Below, in pieces: positions 47,501-58,070 of a stretch of DNA of 64,000 bases (the first letter of the stretch is position 1; each line of letters opens with the position of its first letter). The notes under the pieces were generated by a model that did no database searches, was not told the origin of the DNA, and saw nothing but the letters and a program-made list of their open reading frames with translations. This DNA is from Gordionus sp. m RMFG-2023. Taxonomy: Eukaryota; Nematomorpha; Gordioida; Chordodea; Parachordodidae. The position numbers and the translations under genes are program-made. The stretch spans positions 9,085,743 through 9,149,742 of the forward strand of contig NC_088778.1 in NCBI RefSeq assembly GCF_954871325.1, in the 5' to 3' direction.

Positions 47501-50500
47501 CAGGGAGAAAGGAAGAATGGGAAATAAAATTTTAAAAAATTTATCGGTTATGGGCCTGACTGCGAGCTGGATGGCCGCAAATAGACCTTAATGTATATTT
47601 TAAAAAATAATTTACTTCATTTTTTTTATTAATCATTATTTGATATTATAGGAAAAAAAATATTAAAAATGCAACTTACAATCAGTTATTATAATCATAT
47701 CAAAATTGAAGGCTTTAGTAATTTAAGTTATTTTGAATAAAATGCTTTAGTAAGATTAAAATTGGCCAATTTCTTCCCCTTTAAATGCAAATAAAATATA
47801 TTTTATATCATGTTTAATAGATGATTTTTTAAATCTCAATCTTATCCTGTAAAAATCGCCGGGGTGGCCTAGTGGGTTATGATTTAGGCTTGGAAACAGG
47901 TCCCAGGTTCAATCCTGGTAAAGAACATAAAAAATTTCAGGTTTTTCTTCACTGACTGATGTGTAAATACATATGATAAGATGAATTTCGGAGCTAAGAG
48001 ATGACCACCCCGGTCACCGACAGGCCTGGACAGCTGGGTGCTAAGAATATATGTCTAATAACAAAAATGAAGGGAACAAACAAAAATAGGAATATGAAAG
48101 CTAGGGCGTTCCCTTCAAGCGACGCACAGGTGTAGACCTCCATCTTGTGAAAAGTAAAGTAAAGTAAAGGTCAAAGCAAAGAAGACAAGGTTACCAAGTT
48201 TGAATATTGGGACGCTTAAAGGTAAGACGAGAGAATTGGCATCAATGTTGAACAAGAGAAAAGTTGATATAGCGTGCATACAAGAGACGAAATGGAAAGG
48301 TCAGAAGACTTTAATGATTGGGGATGGGTATAAATTGTACTATAAAGGAATTCTTAGCAATAGGAACGGTGTCGGCATCATCCTCAGTTAAGATCTAACC
48401 TCCTCAGTGGTAGAAGTTAACAGGATCTCTGATAGATTAATGAAGATAAAACTCTGCATTCAATCAATACTACACATCCTTTCAGTATATGCTCCTCAAA
48501 CGGGTGCAAAGAAGGGGAGAAAAAATGACTTTTGAGCTATCCTTGATGAAGCTGTAATGGAAATTCCTAAGGATGACCCAGTCATAATAGGTCGTAACTT
48601 AAATGCGATGGGAAAAGCAAGAGATAGCTACAAAAGGCATCATGGTGGTTTTGGATATGGAGAAAGAAATGATGAAGGAAAGTATGTACTCAAATTCGCG
48701 CAAGCCTTCGACCTTGCCTTAACCAACACATACTATAGGAAAAAAGACAGTCATTTAATAACATATGAAAGTTGTAAAAGGAAAACCCAGATAGATTACA
48801 TGCTTATCTCTCGCAGAAGATTAAAAGATGTAATTGACTGCGAAGTCATCCCAGGAGAAGATATAGCCACGCAACACAAGCTACTAGTCATGGATTTACA
48901 CATCTCAAATAAATCCACTCAAAATAAGATAAAACTTGAACCATGCATCAAATGGGGTAAATTTAAAACAATGACAGATGCCTTTGCAATCAATGCAAAC
49001 ATTGAAACAATAGATTCCTCACAAGTCATTGAAAAAATGTGGACAGACCTTTCATCCAGATTAATAGACATTACCAAATCGACACTAGGTTTGATAAGGG
49101 GAGGCAACAAATCATACAAAGAACTATGGTGGTGGAATGAAGAGGTACAAACCACTATACAGGAGAAAAAAGCCTTATATAAAATATGGTACAAATCCAA
49201 AAACCCAGATAACAAGACAAATTACAAAAAATCTAAGAGAATAGCTACAAAGGCGGTGGCTAGGGCCAAAGCTATGGCATACGATGACATGTATGAAGAA
49301 CTACATACCAAAGAAGGGCAGAATAAAGTATACAGATTAGCCAAACAGCGAGGAAAGAATTCTAGGGATATAAACGGAGCTCCGAAATAATCAAAAATAA
49401 AGATGGGAAATTAATAATAAAGGAAAAAGAAATAATGAATAGATGGAAAAAATATTTTCAGGAGCTTCTCAACTTTAATCCCCACATACTACATCAAGAT
49501 GAACACTTCTCGTGCTAAACTTTGACAACCAATAACAGAACAAGAAATAATCACATGCCTCAAGCATATGAAAAACAACAAAGCTAGGGGTCCAGATGAT
49601 ATTCCAATAGAAAGCCTTAAAGCATTAGATGATGGAATACATCTCCTCACAAATCTGTAAAATAAAATACTGAAAAATGAAGAGATTCCTTAAAAATAGA
49701 GGCAGAGCTATCTAGTTCCTATCTTCAAAAATAAAAGAGATGCACACAATTTTCAAAATTACAGGGGCATTAAACTTATGTCACACTGTCTTAAACTCTA
49801 CAAAAAATAATGAGAAAAAAGGTTAAGAGGTATAATCGAAATTGGAGAGACTCAGTTTGGCTTTATACCTGGAAGATCAACAACTGATGTAAACCAAGCA
49901 ATTAGGCAAATGAGTGAAAAATACAGGGAAAAGAACAAAAAGCTACACGTGATCTTTCTCGATCTAGAAAAGTCCTTCGATAGAATCCCAAGAAAACTTA
50001 CCTAGTGGGTGCTACGCCAGAAAAAGGTTCCCGAAAAATATATAAGAATAATACAGGATATGATGGTCCGTAGCACAACAGGTACTTCAGAAGGCTTCAC
50101 AATAGCAGAGGGAGTTCATCAAGGGTCGGCTCTCAGCCCACTTCTTTTCATTACAGTAATAGATGTATTATCACAGTCTATACCTCAAACAGTCCCATGG
50201 AATATGATATTTGCAGATGATAATGTGGTACTTAACGAATTCAAAGATGAAATGAAAGAAAGATTAGTGAGTTGGATAAATATCTTAGAAAAGAACGGAC
50301 TAGAAGTAAATAGAGAAAAGACGGAGTATATGGCGATAGGAGGAGATGAGAGCATTGACATAAATGAATGGCAGATATCGGCAATGCAAATATTTGGGAT
50401 CTACTATACAAGCATACGGTTCAATAGATAAAGAAATTAATCAAGGGTGGTTAAAGTGGATTATCTGGAGTGCTCTTTGTGAAAAGAATCCCACACAAAT

Positions 50501-53500
50501 TGAAGGGAAAAATATACAGTTCCATAGTACAAACAACTATTCTATATAGTTCGGAAATAGGGCCAACCTAAGAATCAGACGAGAGAAGTCTACAAACTAT
50601 GGAGATGAGAATGCTGAGGATGATTGCTAGCGTAACAAGAAAGGATAAAGTGCGCAGTACAAGAATACTAGGAAGTTTAAAGTTAGTGCCCATTAAGACT
50701 AAGATAATGGTAAACAGACTTAGGTGGTATGGGGACACAATGAGAAGACTTATGAACTACGTAGGAAATAAGGTTGTGTTTGGAAGTGATGGGCAAACGT
50801 AAAAGAGGAAGACCAAAACTTCAATGGGGCCATAAAGTTAGAGCCAATATGAAGAAGTATAAATTAGATAAGATATAGTATGAATAACATTAAGTGGAGA
50901 GATATATTGAAGGAGCTTACCACCAGAAAAGATGAAAGCTAAAGAGAAAAAATAAATAAAATCTTATCCTGTAAAATTGATATAATTTAAACCATGTAGA
51001 ATCTTATTCCTAATTTTTTTTATATGTAAATACCAAGAACAACTTATATTTAAAAAAATTAAAGAAATAAAAGTCGATTACATTTTATACTCATTTCCGG
51101 TTTTTACTTCCGGTATTTGCCCTTAATACTTTATTTCGTCTCACACCTTGAATACTCAACTTTCAATAGATCATCTCAATCCTTCACCTTTAAACAGTAT
51201 CCAACCAATCGGAAGACAAATTAACAATAGCCGCCATTGGTTTCCTCCTAGGGTGTGACATTGAGTCTTATACTTGTGTCAACTGTAATAACTCTAGTAG
51301 ATTCGAAAGGCAAACAGGGTCTTAATTGTTTATAGTCAAGTGAGACATCAACGCCACACTTCAATAAATCTTTAACAAGGGGCCTACATACCTAACACTT
51401 TCGAGTCTACCAATCTATCCCCCGCAAACGGATTATGACCTGACGGAATAACCATAATTTCTTGGGTCTTAGATAAATTTTTATTATGGGATTTTACTTG
51501 TGTCTTTTTAACCCAAGCTGCAAGAAAAAAAATTAAAAAATACAAAGATGTCAACAATTTTATATTTATTCTAATAGTTATCTCCACAATTGTTACTTTT
51601 GGCCTAAAATTTTTATAAAACCTAAGTTCCAAGGCATTTAACCAACAAGGTTAGGAAATTCTTTTTTATCCAACAAAAATTTTAATTATTCATAATATAT
51701 AAATTAATATAAATATTTTTTTTAGTTTAATTTTTGTAGCTTTTTAAATAGTTTCATATTAGATGGATAATTTAATTTTAATAAAAAAATAGTAAATATG
51801 GAAAAAAAACTAAAATGTATTAAATTTTTATAAAATACTATAGAGCTAATGTTAATAAAATATTCCAGAGGTATTCACATATAAAAATTCCAAAAATTCT
51901 ATAAATTATGCATTTTGGTCCATATTTCAACCTCTTGGTAAGGTTGAAATTTAATAAATTATAATTTTTGGTTATCATAGGTATTATTTACAGTCCGGTA
52001 TGGTCCGAAGACCGATTAAAGAAGATAAAAGTTTACTATGAATTACTTTAGGCCAAGCATTTTATAACATCTCATTTATCGTTTACTTTGTCTATTCTTC
52101 CATTTCATTCAATCAAGCATTTTTATTTATGTGATTTAATTTATTAGGTATTATATTTTTATTTTTATAAATGGAAATTAAAATCATAGGTGATGATAAT
52201 ATTATTAAATCTTCCTCGTCTGGAGGTGAAAGAATAACTATTGTTAAAAACGTAGTAGTACAAAAGAAAAATAATCAATCAAATTTGAAAGATGTTAGAG
52301 TATTTTACAAATTTTTTAGAAAGAATAATTCTAGAAAAACATGTAAAATTAGTCTCCAGATATTCTCCAATTCTTCAAGCACATGTAAATTATGTGAATT
52401 TATATTGAGAGTTCAAAATTTTAAATACATGAATTAAAACTTACTATCTATATAATGGATTTGGTAGTTTTGGCAGAATTGCCCTAACAAATGATGATAA
52501 AAATAAAATAGGGGTTACTTCAATGAAACTACCTTGGATTTATCTGGATATCCTATCTTACCATTTGTTGAATAAATAATCTTTTATTTAATATTTTTAA
52601 ATGGTCCTTATTTAGGTATGTATTAAGTTGGTGGAAAACATACATACACGCATTAGAAATACTTTTATTTCGAATTCTTTCTATTCTTCTATTGATGTGC
52701 CTTTTGTAATAAAAAATGTCAAAAATGTTAACAGCTACATATAAATTTTTGCATTTTTAAATATGGGCCCTATATTGTTGGTAGCCTAGAATTAAAAAGG
52801 TTAAAATTTCTTAAATTTTTATAATTTATTAGAAAATTTCTTTTTATTTAGGTTCACATGTATAATTTATTAAATACCCCCTGAACATTGTTAAATTTAA
52901 AGAAATTTATGAAAAATATGCGAGCAGTTTATCAAGTTGTATAAAGGGAAACAAAGTATACAAAAATATTTTATTTATTAATCAATATATTTATTTAAGA
53001 AAATATCCTTGAGAAAGAGAGTAGCCAGATAGGTTCACGGGGACTGGAACATCAGTGGAAGCTGAGAAAAATGGTATAAATGAAATCCAACTATACTTAT
53101 CCAATATTTTAAATTAATTCCAATAATGATTGGTGGGAAGGGAATCCATACCCAATTCTGGCATAGCAATGGACTATCTTCCATATCAGGCTATATCAGT
53201 AGCATGTGAACATATATTTCTAAACCTTTGAATAATGGATAAAAAATGGAATTATTTTTGATCTTTTAGAAGATATAGACTATTTATATATAAATCAATT
53301 TTTATAAAAAAATATCTATCACATTATAAATATCAAAATCTCATTAAATATGCAAATTGATTTATATTATATTCAATAAATTTGGTATTGGTTTAATATT
53401 ATTTTGAAATATTAGGTAGTTGTATTGTATAATATAATAAAATTGATTCGATGATACAATGAAAATATTGGTAATTTAACACAGGCAAAACTAAACATGT

Positions 53501-56118
53501 ATAGCTTGACAACAAAATATTTTAGATTGGACTGGACTGATCTAACAATCTAATGGTTTGTGACTTAAAGATCCAATGAACCAGTCCCATTTCATAAAAA
53601 AAAGACTGAACTGGATTAATGCAAACCAGGATCCAAACCAAACCATTAAACCGCTAAAAACCGGTATTTTTATCGAACCTAAATCGCTAAAAAATTTCTA
53701 GCCGAACCGCTAAAATGCCTCTGAGCCGGTTCGAGTCTTATAATTTTATGCTTATAAAATAATGTGTAATTTATTACGCTAAATTTTTAATTATATTCGA
53801 ATTGTTTTAAAGATTATTATCAATCACATTTGATTAATATGTCAGTCATAATTTTTATAAACTTTAATATATTGCCATTTTACAACATTTTTTAAATATT
53901 TTAGGCTTATAAATTATAATGCCTAGAGAAAAATTAAATCCTATATATAAATTATTTACATATAGTATTATAAATGACACATCAAATCTGATATCATACT
54001 GGCAATGCCAACTACCTAAGTTAGTGTGAAAAGAGGTTTTTCAACAATTAAATTTATATTATCTATTTATAGATGTAATTTGAGTGAGAAAAATTTTGAA
54101 AATATATTAATTATGTGGCTTAATAAAAAATTATTAAGTAAATGTTCATATTAAAAATCAATGATATTTATTGTTATATTTTTAAATTAAATATTATCTT
54201 ATAATGTGAAATTAATAAAAATGAAGGTTTTATGAATGTATTTTTTTTTATTTTAATTTGTTATATTTTTAAATTAAATATTATCTTATAATGTCAAATT
54301 AATATAAATGAAGGTTTGATGTATGTATTTTTATTTTAATTATGAAATAAAAAAATATTCTTCCCTATATATAATTCAAAAGTAGGTTTGAATACAAAAG
54401 TGTTCAAACCGGTTTTTAGAGGTCTGAACCAAACTGATATTTTTATTTTTTATGAACCTTGAACCGTTTTTATCCGAACCTGAACCAAACTGATATTCGT
54501 TTTGGTTTAGATCCCTGCTGCAAACACTATTCTAGGTACAATCATTATACAATTTTTTTTTAATCTGAGGGGGCCAAGTTAAAGCTCTTCCTATTTGTCA
54601 AATTTAACATAATATATGATATACAGCAAAACCTCTAATAATAATAACATCTTTCTTGAGTCATAACTTCTTTAGATAGATCCCTTTCAGTAAAAATCCT
54701 ATTAAAAATGAATATAAATATATTCTTTATTTAATGATAAACTTTTGTGTGTTGACCAAAAAGTATTAGCCATTGGTTATCTTTCAGAGGTTTCACTGTA
54801 TATAAAATAAGATAATTTTGTCCAAGTTATTTACCCGAGTCACCAAAAGGACAATAGACAGTGCCTTTAAAGGTTTTGATTTATTGGTAGGATTTAGCAA
54901 GGACCAAATATTGGCATCTCCTATTTCATAGCAATGAATACTTAATCCTAAATAAAAGGTTAAAATTAGGTTTAATTTCTTTTGAAATTTGGTGATTCAT
55001 AGATGTCTAAAGTGTTATTAAGTAAAACATTTTAATGGCTAATATCAAAAATTTTAAAAATATATAAATTTTAGAATTATATTTACTGATATTTCTAATC
55101 TAAATTCAATTTTAAAGGAATCTCAAGGTAAAGATAATTTTTTAGTAAAAGGTATATCAATCTAGATTATTATGGAAATTAATTTAATTTTAAACATTAT
55201 TAACTATAAAAAAAATAAACTAGAATCCAATGTATGTGATAACTCCCCTCTTTTAATACAAGTATCTTTATCTTTTACAGCAACCATTTCAAATATCATA
55301 TTTGCTGAACATAGAGGTTTATAATTGGTAAATTTTTCAATAATATTCTGATTATACTTAAAAAAACACTAAAAATATTCGATGGATTAAAATAAAAATG
55401 TATATTGTGGCAACTTTATCCATTAGTGTATGTATTGATTCATCATCTTTGACCATAAATATTGGAAAGTCACCCCAATCATTAAAAAAGATTCCTTGTC
55501 CATGATTCCATTCAATATATTTGCAATTTTCATATTTATCAATGCCAGTATAATAATCTATTTCATTGAAAAAAAATATTAAGCTCAAATATCATTGAAT
55601 ATAAAGCTATATAAAAAAATATTTAAAAGATTACCAGATTTTCTGTTAGGACAGGCTTGATCTGGAGAGAAATGTGGTATTTCATCTAATTGAGTACTAT
55701 TTAGTGTGTTTAACAATACAGCACCAGTTATATGTTCACAATTTTTCATTTTAATTAAATTTTTACTGATAAAAAAATAAATAATATTGAATAATATTTT
55801 ACTAATTAAATAAATTAGGATATATCATAACTATGTAATCAAATTCATTATCATTATTTATCAATTTGTCCAAAACAGCTTCATTTAATACAAAATATAT
55901 TATTCCATTGTTGCCACTTCCTATTTTTGCTAAGATATAAAAAGTTCATTTAACATATACTAATAAATACAGCTGCATCCAATTTGATGAGTACTATTAA
56001 GCATTCTAAAACATCCATAGCTTTTATGAATATCTAAATATATATTGTTATTATGACCCTTGGAAAAAACATTATTAATAAGAATCAGGGTTATTATAGA
56101 ACAACATAAAAGTTTCAT
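35536..56118 (-). CDS. Ncstn: Nicastrin, complete gene with 15 coding exons
   Basis: Nicastrin is the large glycosylated subunit of gamma-secretase and gates substrates such as Notch and APP. Exons in transcript order: 56118-55971, 55929-55803, 55765-55635, 55557-55415, 55356-55221, 54947-54835, 45692-45513, 44297-44070, 43762-43593, 42817-42637, 38690-38612, 38246-38178, 37096-36939, 36018-35822, 35683-35536. All junctions are GT/AG with fitting phases; total 2208 nt, 735 residues (human 709). ATG opens a signal peptide (MKLLCCSIITLILINNVFS). Landmarks: MLNSTHQIGC, CKYIEWNHG, DFPIFMVKDDE, ANIWSLLNP, QIAPAAESS, NVMFVFFNG, the DYIGS motif as DYLGS (residues 330-334), ELGQV-like EIGQVGL, HTDPLS, PLPPSSLQNFL, then a membrane helix near residues 672-696 and a 40-residue tail. 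Intron 6 (9.1 kb) holds a LINE and hAT elements. Several donors are weak (gttgcc, gttaca, gtgtat). Confidence 0.96.
37205..37320. mobile_element. Half copy of MITE family B
   Basis: It aligns with the left half of the palindrome at 46626-46842: ttccagcagatgtggaata against ttccaccatgtatggaata, then tacctaccccataaatttta against tacctaccctatgatttt, then gacaactttt. Only one arm is evident. It lies between nicastrin exons 13 and 12. Confidence 0.45.
38834..39045. mobile_element. Palindromic MITE, family B
   Basis: The two halves are diverged inverted copies: gcattctacaaatattggag near 38870 against the reverse complement of gaacatttgtagaatacc near 39001, continuing into aaatccagattttcc and its counterpart. 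It sits in nicastrin intron 10 and shares sequence with 46626-46842. Confidence 0.5.
39058..39199. mobile_element. MITE with GGCC ends and TAAA flanks
   Basis: The termini ggccacatttctac and the reverse complement of ctataaataaggcc are inverted. taaa lies on both sides (39054-39057 and 39200-39203), a possible 4-bp target duplication. The interior has 'aagcattgcgatgat' and 'aagcatcgtgatgaaa' words. It belongs with the short palindrome at 8231-8310. It lies in nicastrin intron 10. Confidence 0.55.
40799..41086 (-). other. 95-codon ORF inside nicastrin intron 10, unrecognised
   Basis: An ATG-started frame reads MSKKYEICYKLDGGKR, then IPFTPNLMPRKTIDEY, and is lysine-rich at the C-terminus. A direct repeat of about 27 bp (words tttttttgtgcgagatttttt) encodes two copies of a KKDGKKISHKKR-like stretch. 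It runs on the same strand as nicastrin but is not part of it. It may be a transposon-derived or orphan ORF. Immediately upstream at 40703-40780 is a worn hat-like palindrome (cctgaaccct...agggttcagg). Confidence 0.3.
42950..43012. repeat. Dispersed repeat, shared with 6075-6135
   Basis: The second copy of the 60-bp repeat described at 6075-6135, here in nicastrin intron 9, in direct orientation with many substitutions. Confidence 0.4.
46626..46842. mobile_element. Palindromic MITE, family B, best copy
   Basis: Two inverted arms of about 105 bp meet near 46740. The left reads tgattttaccggaaatatattcc, with accatgtatggaatacctac following; the right mirrors it with gtaggtat..taaacatgctgg..acatttacggtaaaatca (reverse strand). 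No coding capacity. It lies in nicastrin intron 6, about 1 kb left of the LINE. Confidence 0.7.
47838..47854 (+). repeat. Left target-site duplication of the LINE
   Basis: The 17-bp sequence aatcttatcctgtaaaa is repeated exactly at 50960-50976, on the far side of the LINE. Confidence 0.93.
47858..47920 (+). promoter_or_regulatory. tRNA-like segment with A and B boxes at the LINE 5' end
   Basis: TGGCCTAGTGGG (47865-47876) fits the polymerase III A box TRGCNNAGYNGG fully. GGTTCAATCC (47906-47915) resembles the B box and sits in a T-arm-like hairpin (CCAGG...CCTGG), though the loop is one base short. No complete tRNA cloverleaf follows, so it is not a tRNA gene. It could be an internal promoter of the LINE or the head of a SINE fused to it. 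Confidence 0.65.
48200..50943 (+). pseudogene. LINE endonuclease-reverse transcriptase ORF, broken
   Basis: Open pieces are 48200-48391 (NIGTLKGKTRELASML, IACIQETKWKG: endonuclease start), 48557-49390 (rest of the endonuclease, QIDYMLISRRR, and linker), 50009-50431 (reverse transcriptase with VHQGSALSPLLF and an intact FADD in MIFADDNVVL) and 50599-50802 (C-terminus, VNRLRWYGDTMRR). Between 49390 and 50009 reverse transcriptase motifs appear with several stops and frame changes (NYRGIKLM, QFGFIPGRST). The endonuclease GDFN box has become GRNLN. Decay exceeds what the intact target duplication would suggest. Confidence 0.85.
50960..50976 (+). repeat. Right target-site duplication of the LINE
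   Basis: An exact copy of 47838-47854 (aatcttatcctgtaaaa), directly after the LINE's A-rich tail. Confidence 0.93.
51100..51525 (-). other. G+C-richer block, possibly an old retroelement fragment or stray exon
   Basis: On the minus strand an acceptor-like ttcttgcag precedes an open stretch reading KTQEIMVIPSGHNPFAGD then RLVDSKVLG, followed by a donor-like gtatgtagg. Beyond it the DNA stays compositionally odd and contains tgtcacaccctagg, a typical start for long terminal repeats. The stretch does not match nicastrin at this place, and exons 6 and 7 join in phase without it. A remnant of an LTR element is my first guess; the family is not determined. Confidence 0.3.
52171..53260 (+). pseudogene. 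hAT transposase remnant in nicastrin intron 6
   Basis: The frame at 52171-52437 starts with ATG and contains DVRVFYKFF and a CKLC pair, weakly like a BED zinc finger at the transposase N-terminus. At 53120-53215 the plus strand reads DWWEGNPYPILA, then after a frame change AMDYLPYQAISVACEHIF, which is the hAT dimerisation domain pattern (WW...yPiLa..A.dyL.i.atSvacER.F). The middle is not recognisable. Terminal repeats were not identified. Confidence 0.55.
53627..54517. mobile_element. Non-autonomous hAT element, ~890 bp
   Basis: Ends CAGGATCCAAACC and GGTTTAGATCCCTG are inverted with small differences. The flanks atgcaaac (53619-53626) and ctgcaaac (54518-54525) are an 8-bp duplication with one mismatch. 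Subterminal DNA is rich in 'gaaccg' and 'aaccggt' motifs like the element at 17413. At about 54000-54105 the plus strand retains pieces of a dimerisation domain (KRGFSTIKFILS, YRCNLSEKNFEN). It lies between nicastrin exons 6 and 7. Confidence 0.85.
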
Positions 56119-56513
56119 TTCAAATTAAGTCCATATGGACAAGTGAATGCCCGCGTTCCGCATAAATTATTCATAAGAAAGAAAAGTAAGAATGAAAGAA
56201 AGCAAGAAAGTAGGAAAAATATGACAAAATTCATAAATATAATATTTAAAAAAAATTGTTAAAATTCAAAAAAAAATTTTTTATAATTATAAACTTCAAA
56301 TATGGCATTTTTTTTTAAATATTCAATATTTTGTATAATATAATTTAATGCTAGAGTATACCATTTTATTTGTTATCAATATCTAGTAAATTATATCTTC
56401 GCTTTCACTGTAACCCTAACAACTAAACGCTTTATCCATAAATATTCTTTCTTTCTTTCTTTCTTTCTTTGTAGATAAAGATATTTAGTATATAATAATT
56501 TAAAAATATAATC
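56119..56513. promoter_or_regulatory. Presumed nicastrin promoter region with a TTTC microsatellite
   Basis: This is the DNA directly upstream of the nicastrin ATG. A cgttccg/gcccgcgttccgc patch lies at 56150-56162 and a (TTTC)n tract at about 56447-56470; a matching purine tract (gaaagaaagcaagaaag) is at 56190-56215 in inverted sense. No defined promoter element can be proved. Confidence 0.3.
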
Positions 56514-56733
56514 TAGTTTTGTTAAATGGATAGATTTGAGCCGATTTTTAAAAACGGCTAACACGATATTCTATACAAAAAATTATTGTCCAATCGAGAT
56601 TTCTCTAATAAATGTCCGCACCTTTGTGCCACCTAGGATCAAAATCTGAAGGCTTGCATTATATTTTTCTGAGTAAAACATTGAGTTAGCAATTTTTAAA
56701 AATCGGCTCAAATCGTGCCGTTTAACAACACGA
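56514..56733. mobile_element. hAT-type MITE, family A copy 3
   Basis: 220 bp with ends TAGTTTTGTTAAA and TTTAACAACACGA and a perfect 8-bp duplication atataatc (56506-56513 and 56734-56741). Subterminal gagccgatttttaaaaacgg and its inverted partner match the other copies. It lies about 0.4 kb upstream of the nicastrin start codon. Confidence 0.85.
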
Positions 56734-56741
56734 ATATAATC

Positions 56742-57854
56742 CCATATTCATCTTAGTCAAGATCATTTATTTTAATAATTATTGCTTCTTTTAAGAACTT
56801 AATATTTTTTTCTTCCTTTTATTTTATCATATTTGAACCTTTGAAAATTACTAAAATATTATTCAATATAGATATTACATTAATATTATATAAACAAAGT
56901 AATCTATTAATAATTACAATATATAAATAATGATGAAAGATTGTAAGGTTTATAAATTATGATATAAAATTGCAAGTGCTTGAGAATCTCTTTGTCATCT
57001 ATCAACTAAAAATAATATGTGTTGAAATAATTAAGAATGATTAATAATTTTGATTCTCATTTTCATCAAAGTTAGGCAAAATAGATTTATAATTCCTGGA
57101 ATAGTTGCGAATATTTTCTACGAGGGGAAGGGAGTAGGGGGTGAATTTTTTTTTACATTGAAATTTTTTTTGGAGCATTAAAAATATATTAGAACTAAAT
57201 CTAATCATCAAATATAATTTATTAGAACTAATCATCATATAAAATATTAGAACCAAGCATATATTACTAATTTTGAACTCAAATAATAAAATATTGGATA
57301 AATATTAGAGCAAATATAATACGGCTAATAAATATTATAACTATATAAACCGGTATGTAAATCACAATAATATATAAAATTCAACATTTTATAATGATTT
57401 AAAAAGTTATTCAAAATATCACCCATAAATGAAAATTTAATCTTCTATGCGAAAACGACAATTTTAATAATTAGTTATGAATTGGGGATTAGTTTTCGAG
57501 GAGTAATGCTGTATATTCAATTAATTTTAAGATATGATCTTGATATAAGTTTCCATTATGTGTAAATAAAAAAGATTCCCTTATTTGTGCTTAATTGGTA
57601 TCATTTACAAAATATATAATAATTTTATTAATATTAATTTGGAAAACTTATTAAATATATTTAAAGTATGTAATGATTTCACTGTATTTCTTGAGGATTA
57701 TCTACAAAAATGAATCTTTTATTCATGTATTTAATTTATGAAATTAATTGACCTTGAGACAAATTTATATAGTATGAATAAAAATTAGTTAAATATTTAA
57801 TTTTTCATTATAAAGATTTGATACATCCTTAGATCAGATAGAGTCATAAGTAAA
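56742..57854. other. Intergenic A+T-rich DNA, nothing recognised
   Basis: A G-rich patch (ggggaagggagtagggggtg) at about 57124-57145 resembles worn transposon ends elsewhere. No exon or element with defined ends was seen. Confidence 0.4.
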
Positions 57855-58070
57855 TTATTTATTGGATAGAACCTTTTGATAAATCACCCTTCGTTTATCG
57901 ATTTGGGTCAAAATTAAATCCCAAAATGGAATAAAAACGGTTATTTTATAATAATCCTCAAATGAGTCTACATTAATATTGGTACAATTTATTTGTCGAT
58001 GAAAATCGAAGCTTGTCAACAACCAGATAAATCTCAAGAAATTCCACGTCGATATTATCTTTTGGTTCAA
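57855..58070 (-). pseudogene. hAT-type transposase fragment
   Basis: A 71-codon frame contains INVDSFEDYYKITVFIPFWD followed by LILTQIDKR. This matches the segment of hAT transposases and their domesticated relatives (zinc-finger MYM or THAP-kinase-repressor-like proteins) in which a Y(Y/F)xxxxFIPxLDxxxxxL pattern occurs. Neighbouring minus-strand DNA up to about 58330 may hold more of it but is out of frame. Confidence 0.45.

Larger units (their letters stand above)
47855..50959 (+). mobile_element. RTE-clade LINE with tRNA-like 5' head, bounded by a 17-bp duplication
   Basis: This is a 3.1-kb insertion between perfect 17-bp direct repeats. It comprises a tRNA-like head, about 280 bp of leader with a gtaaa microsatellite (48149-48170), an endonuclease-reverse transcriptase region, and a short aaataaataaa tail. 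Products resemble the 'craniofacial development protein 2-like' annotations that RTE elements receive in many genomes. It lies in nicastrin intron 6, in the opposite direction. It is a different family from the LINE at 1355: no zinc finger is seen, and the reverse transcriptase sequence is distant. Confidence 0.9.

Noticed and set aside
47858-47930. A free-standing tRNA gene
   Set aside because: Only the A box and a T-arm-like hairpin are present; no acceptor stem closes, and the segment is enclosed by the LINE's target duplication.
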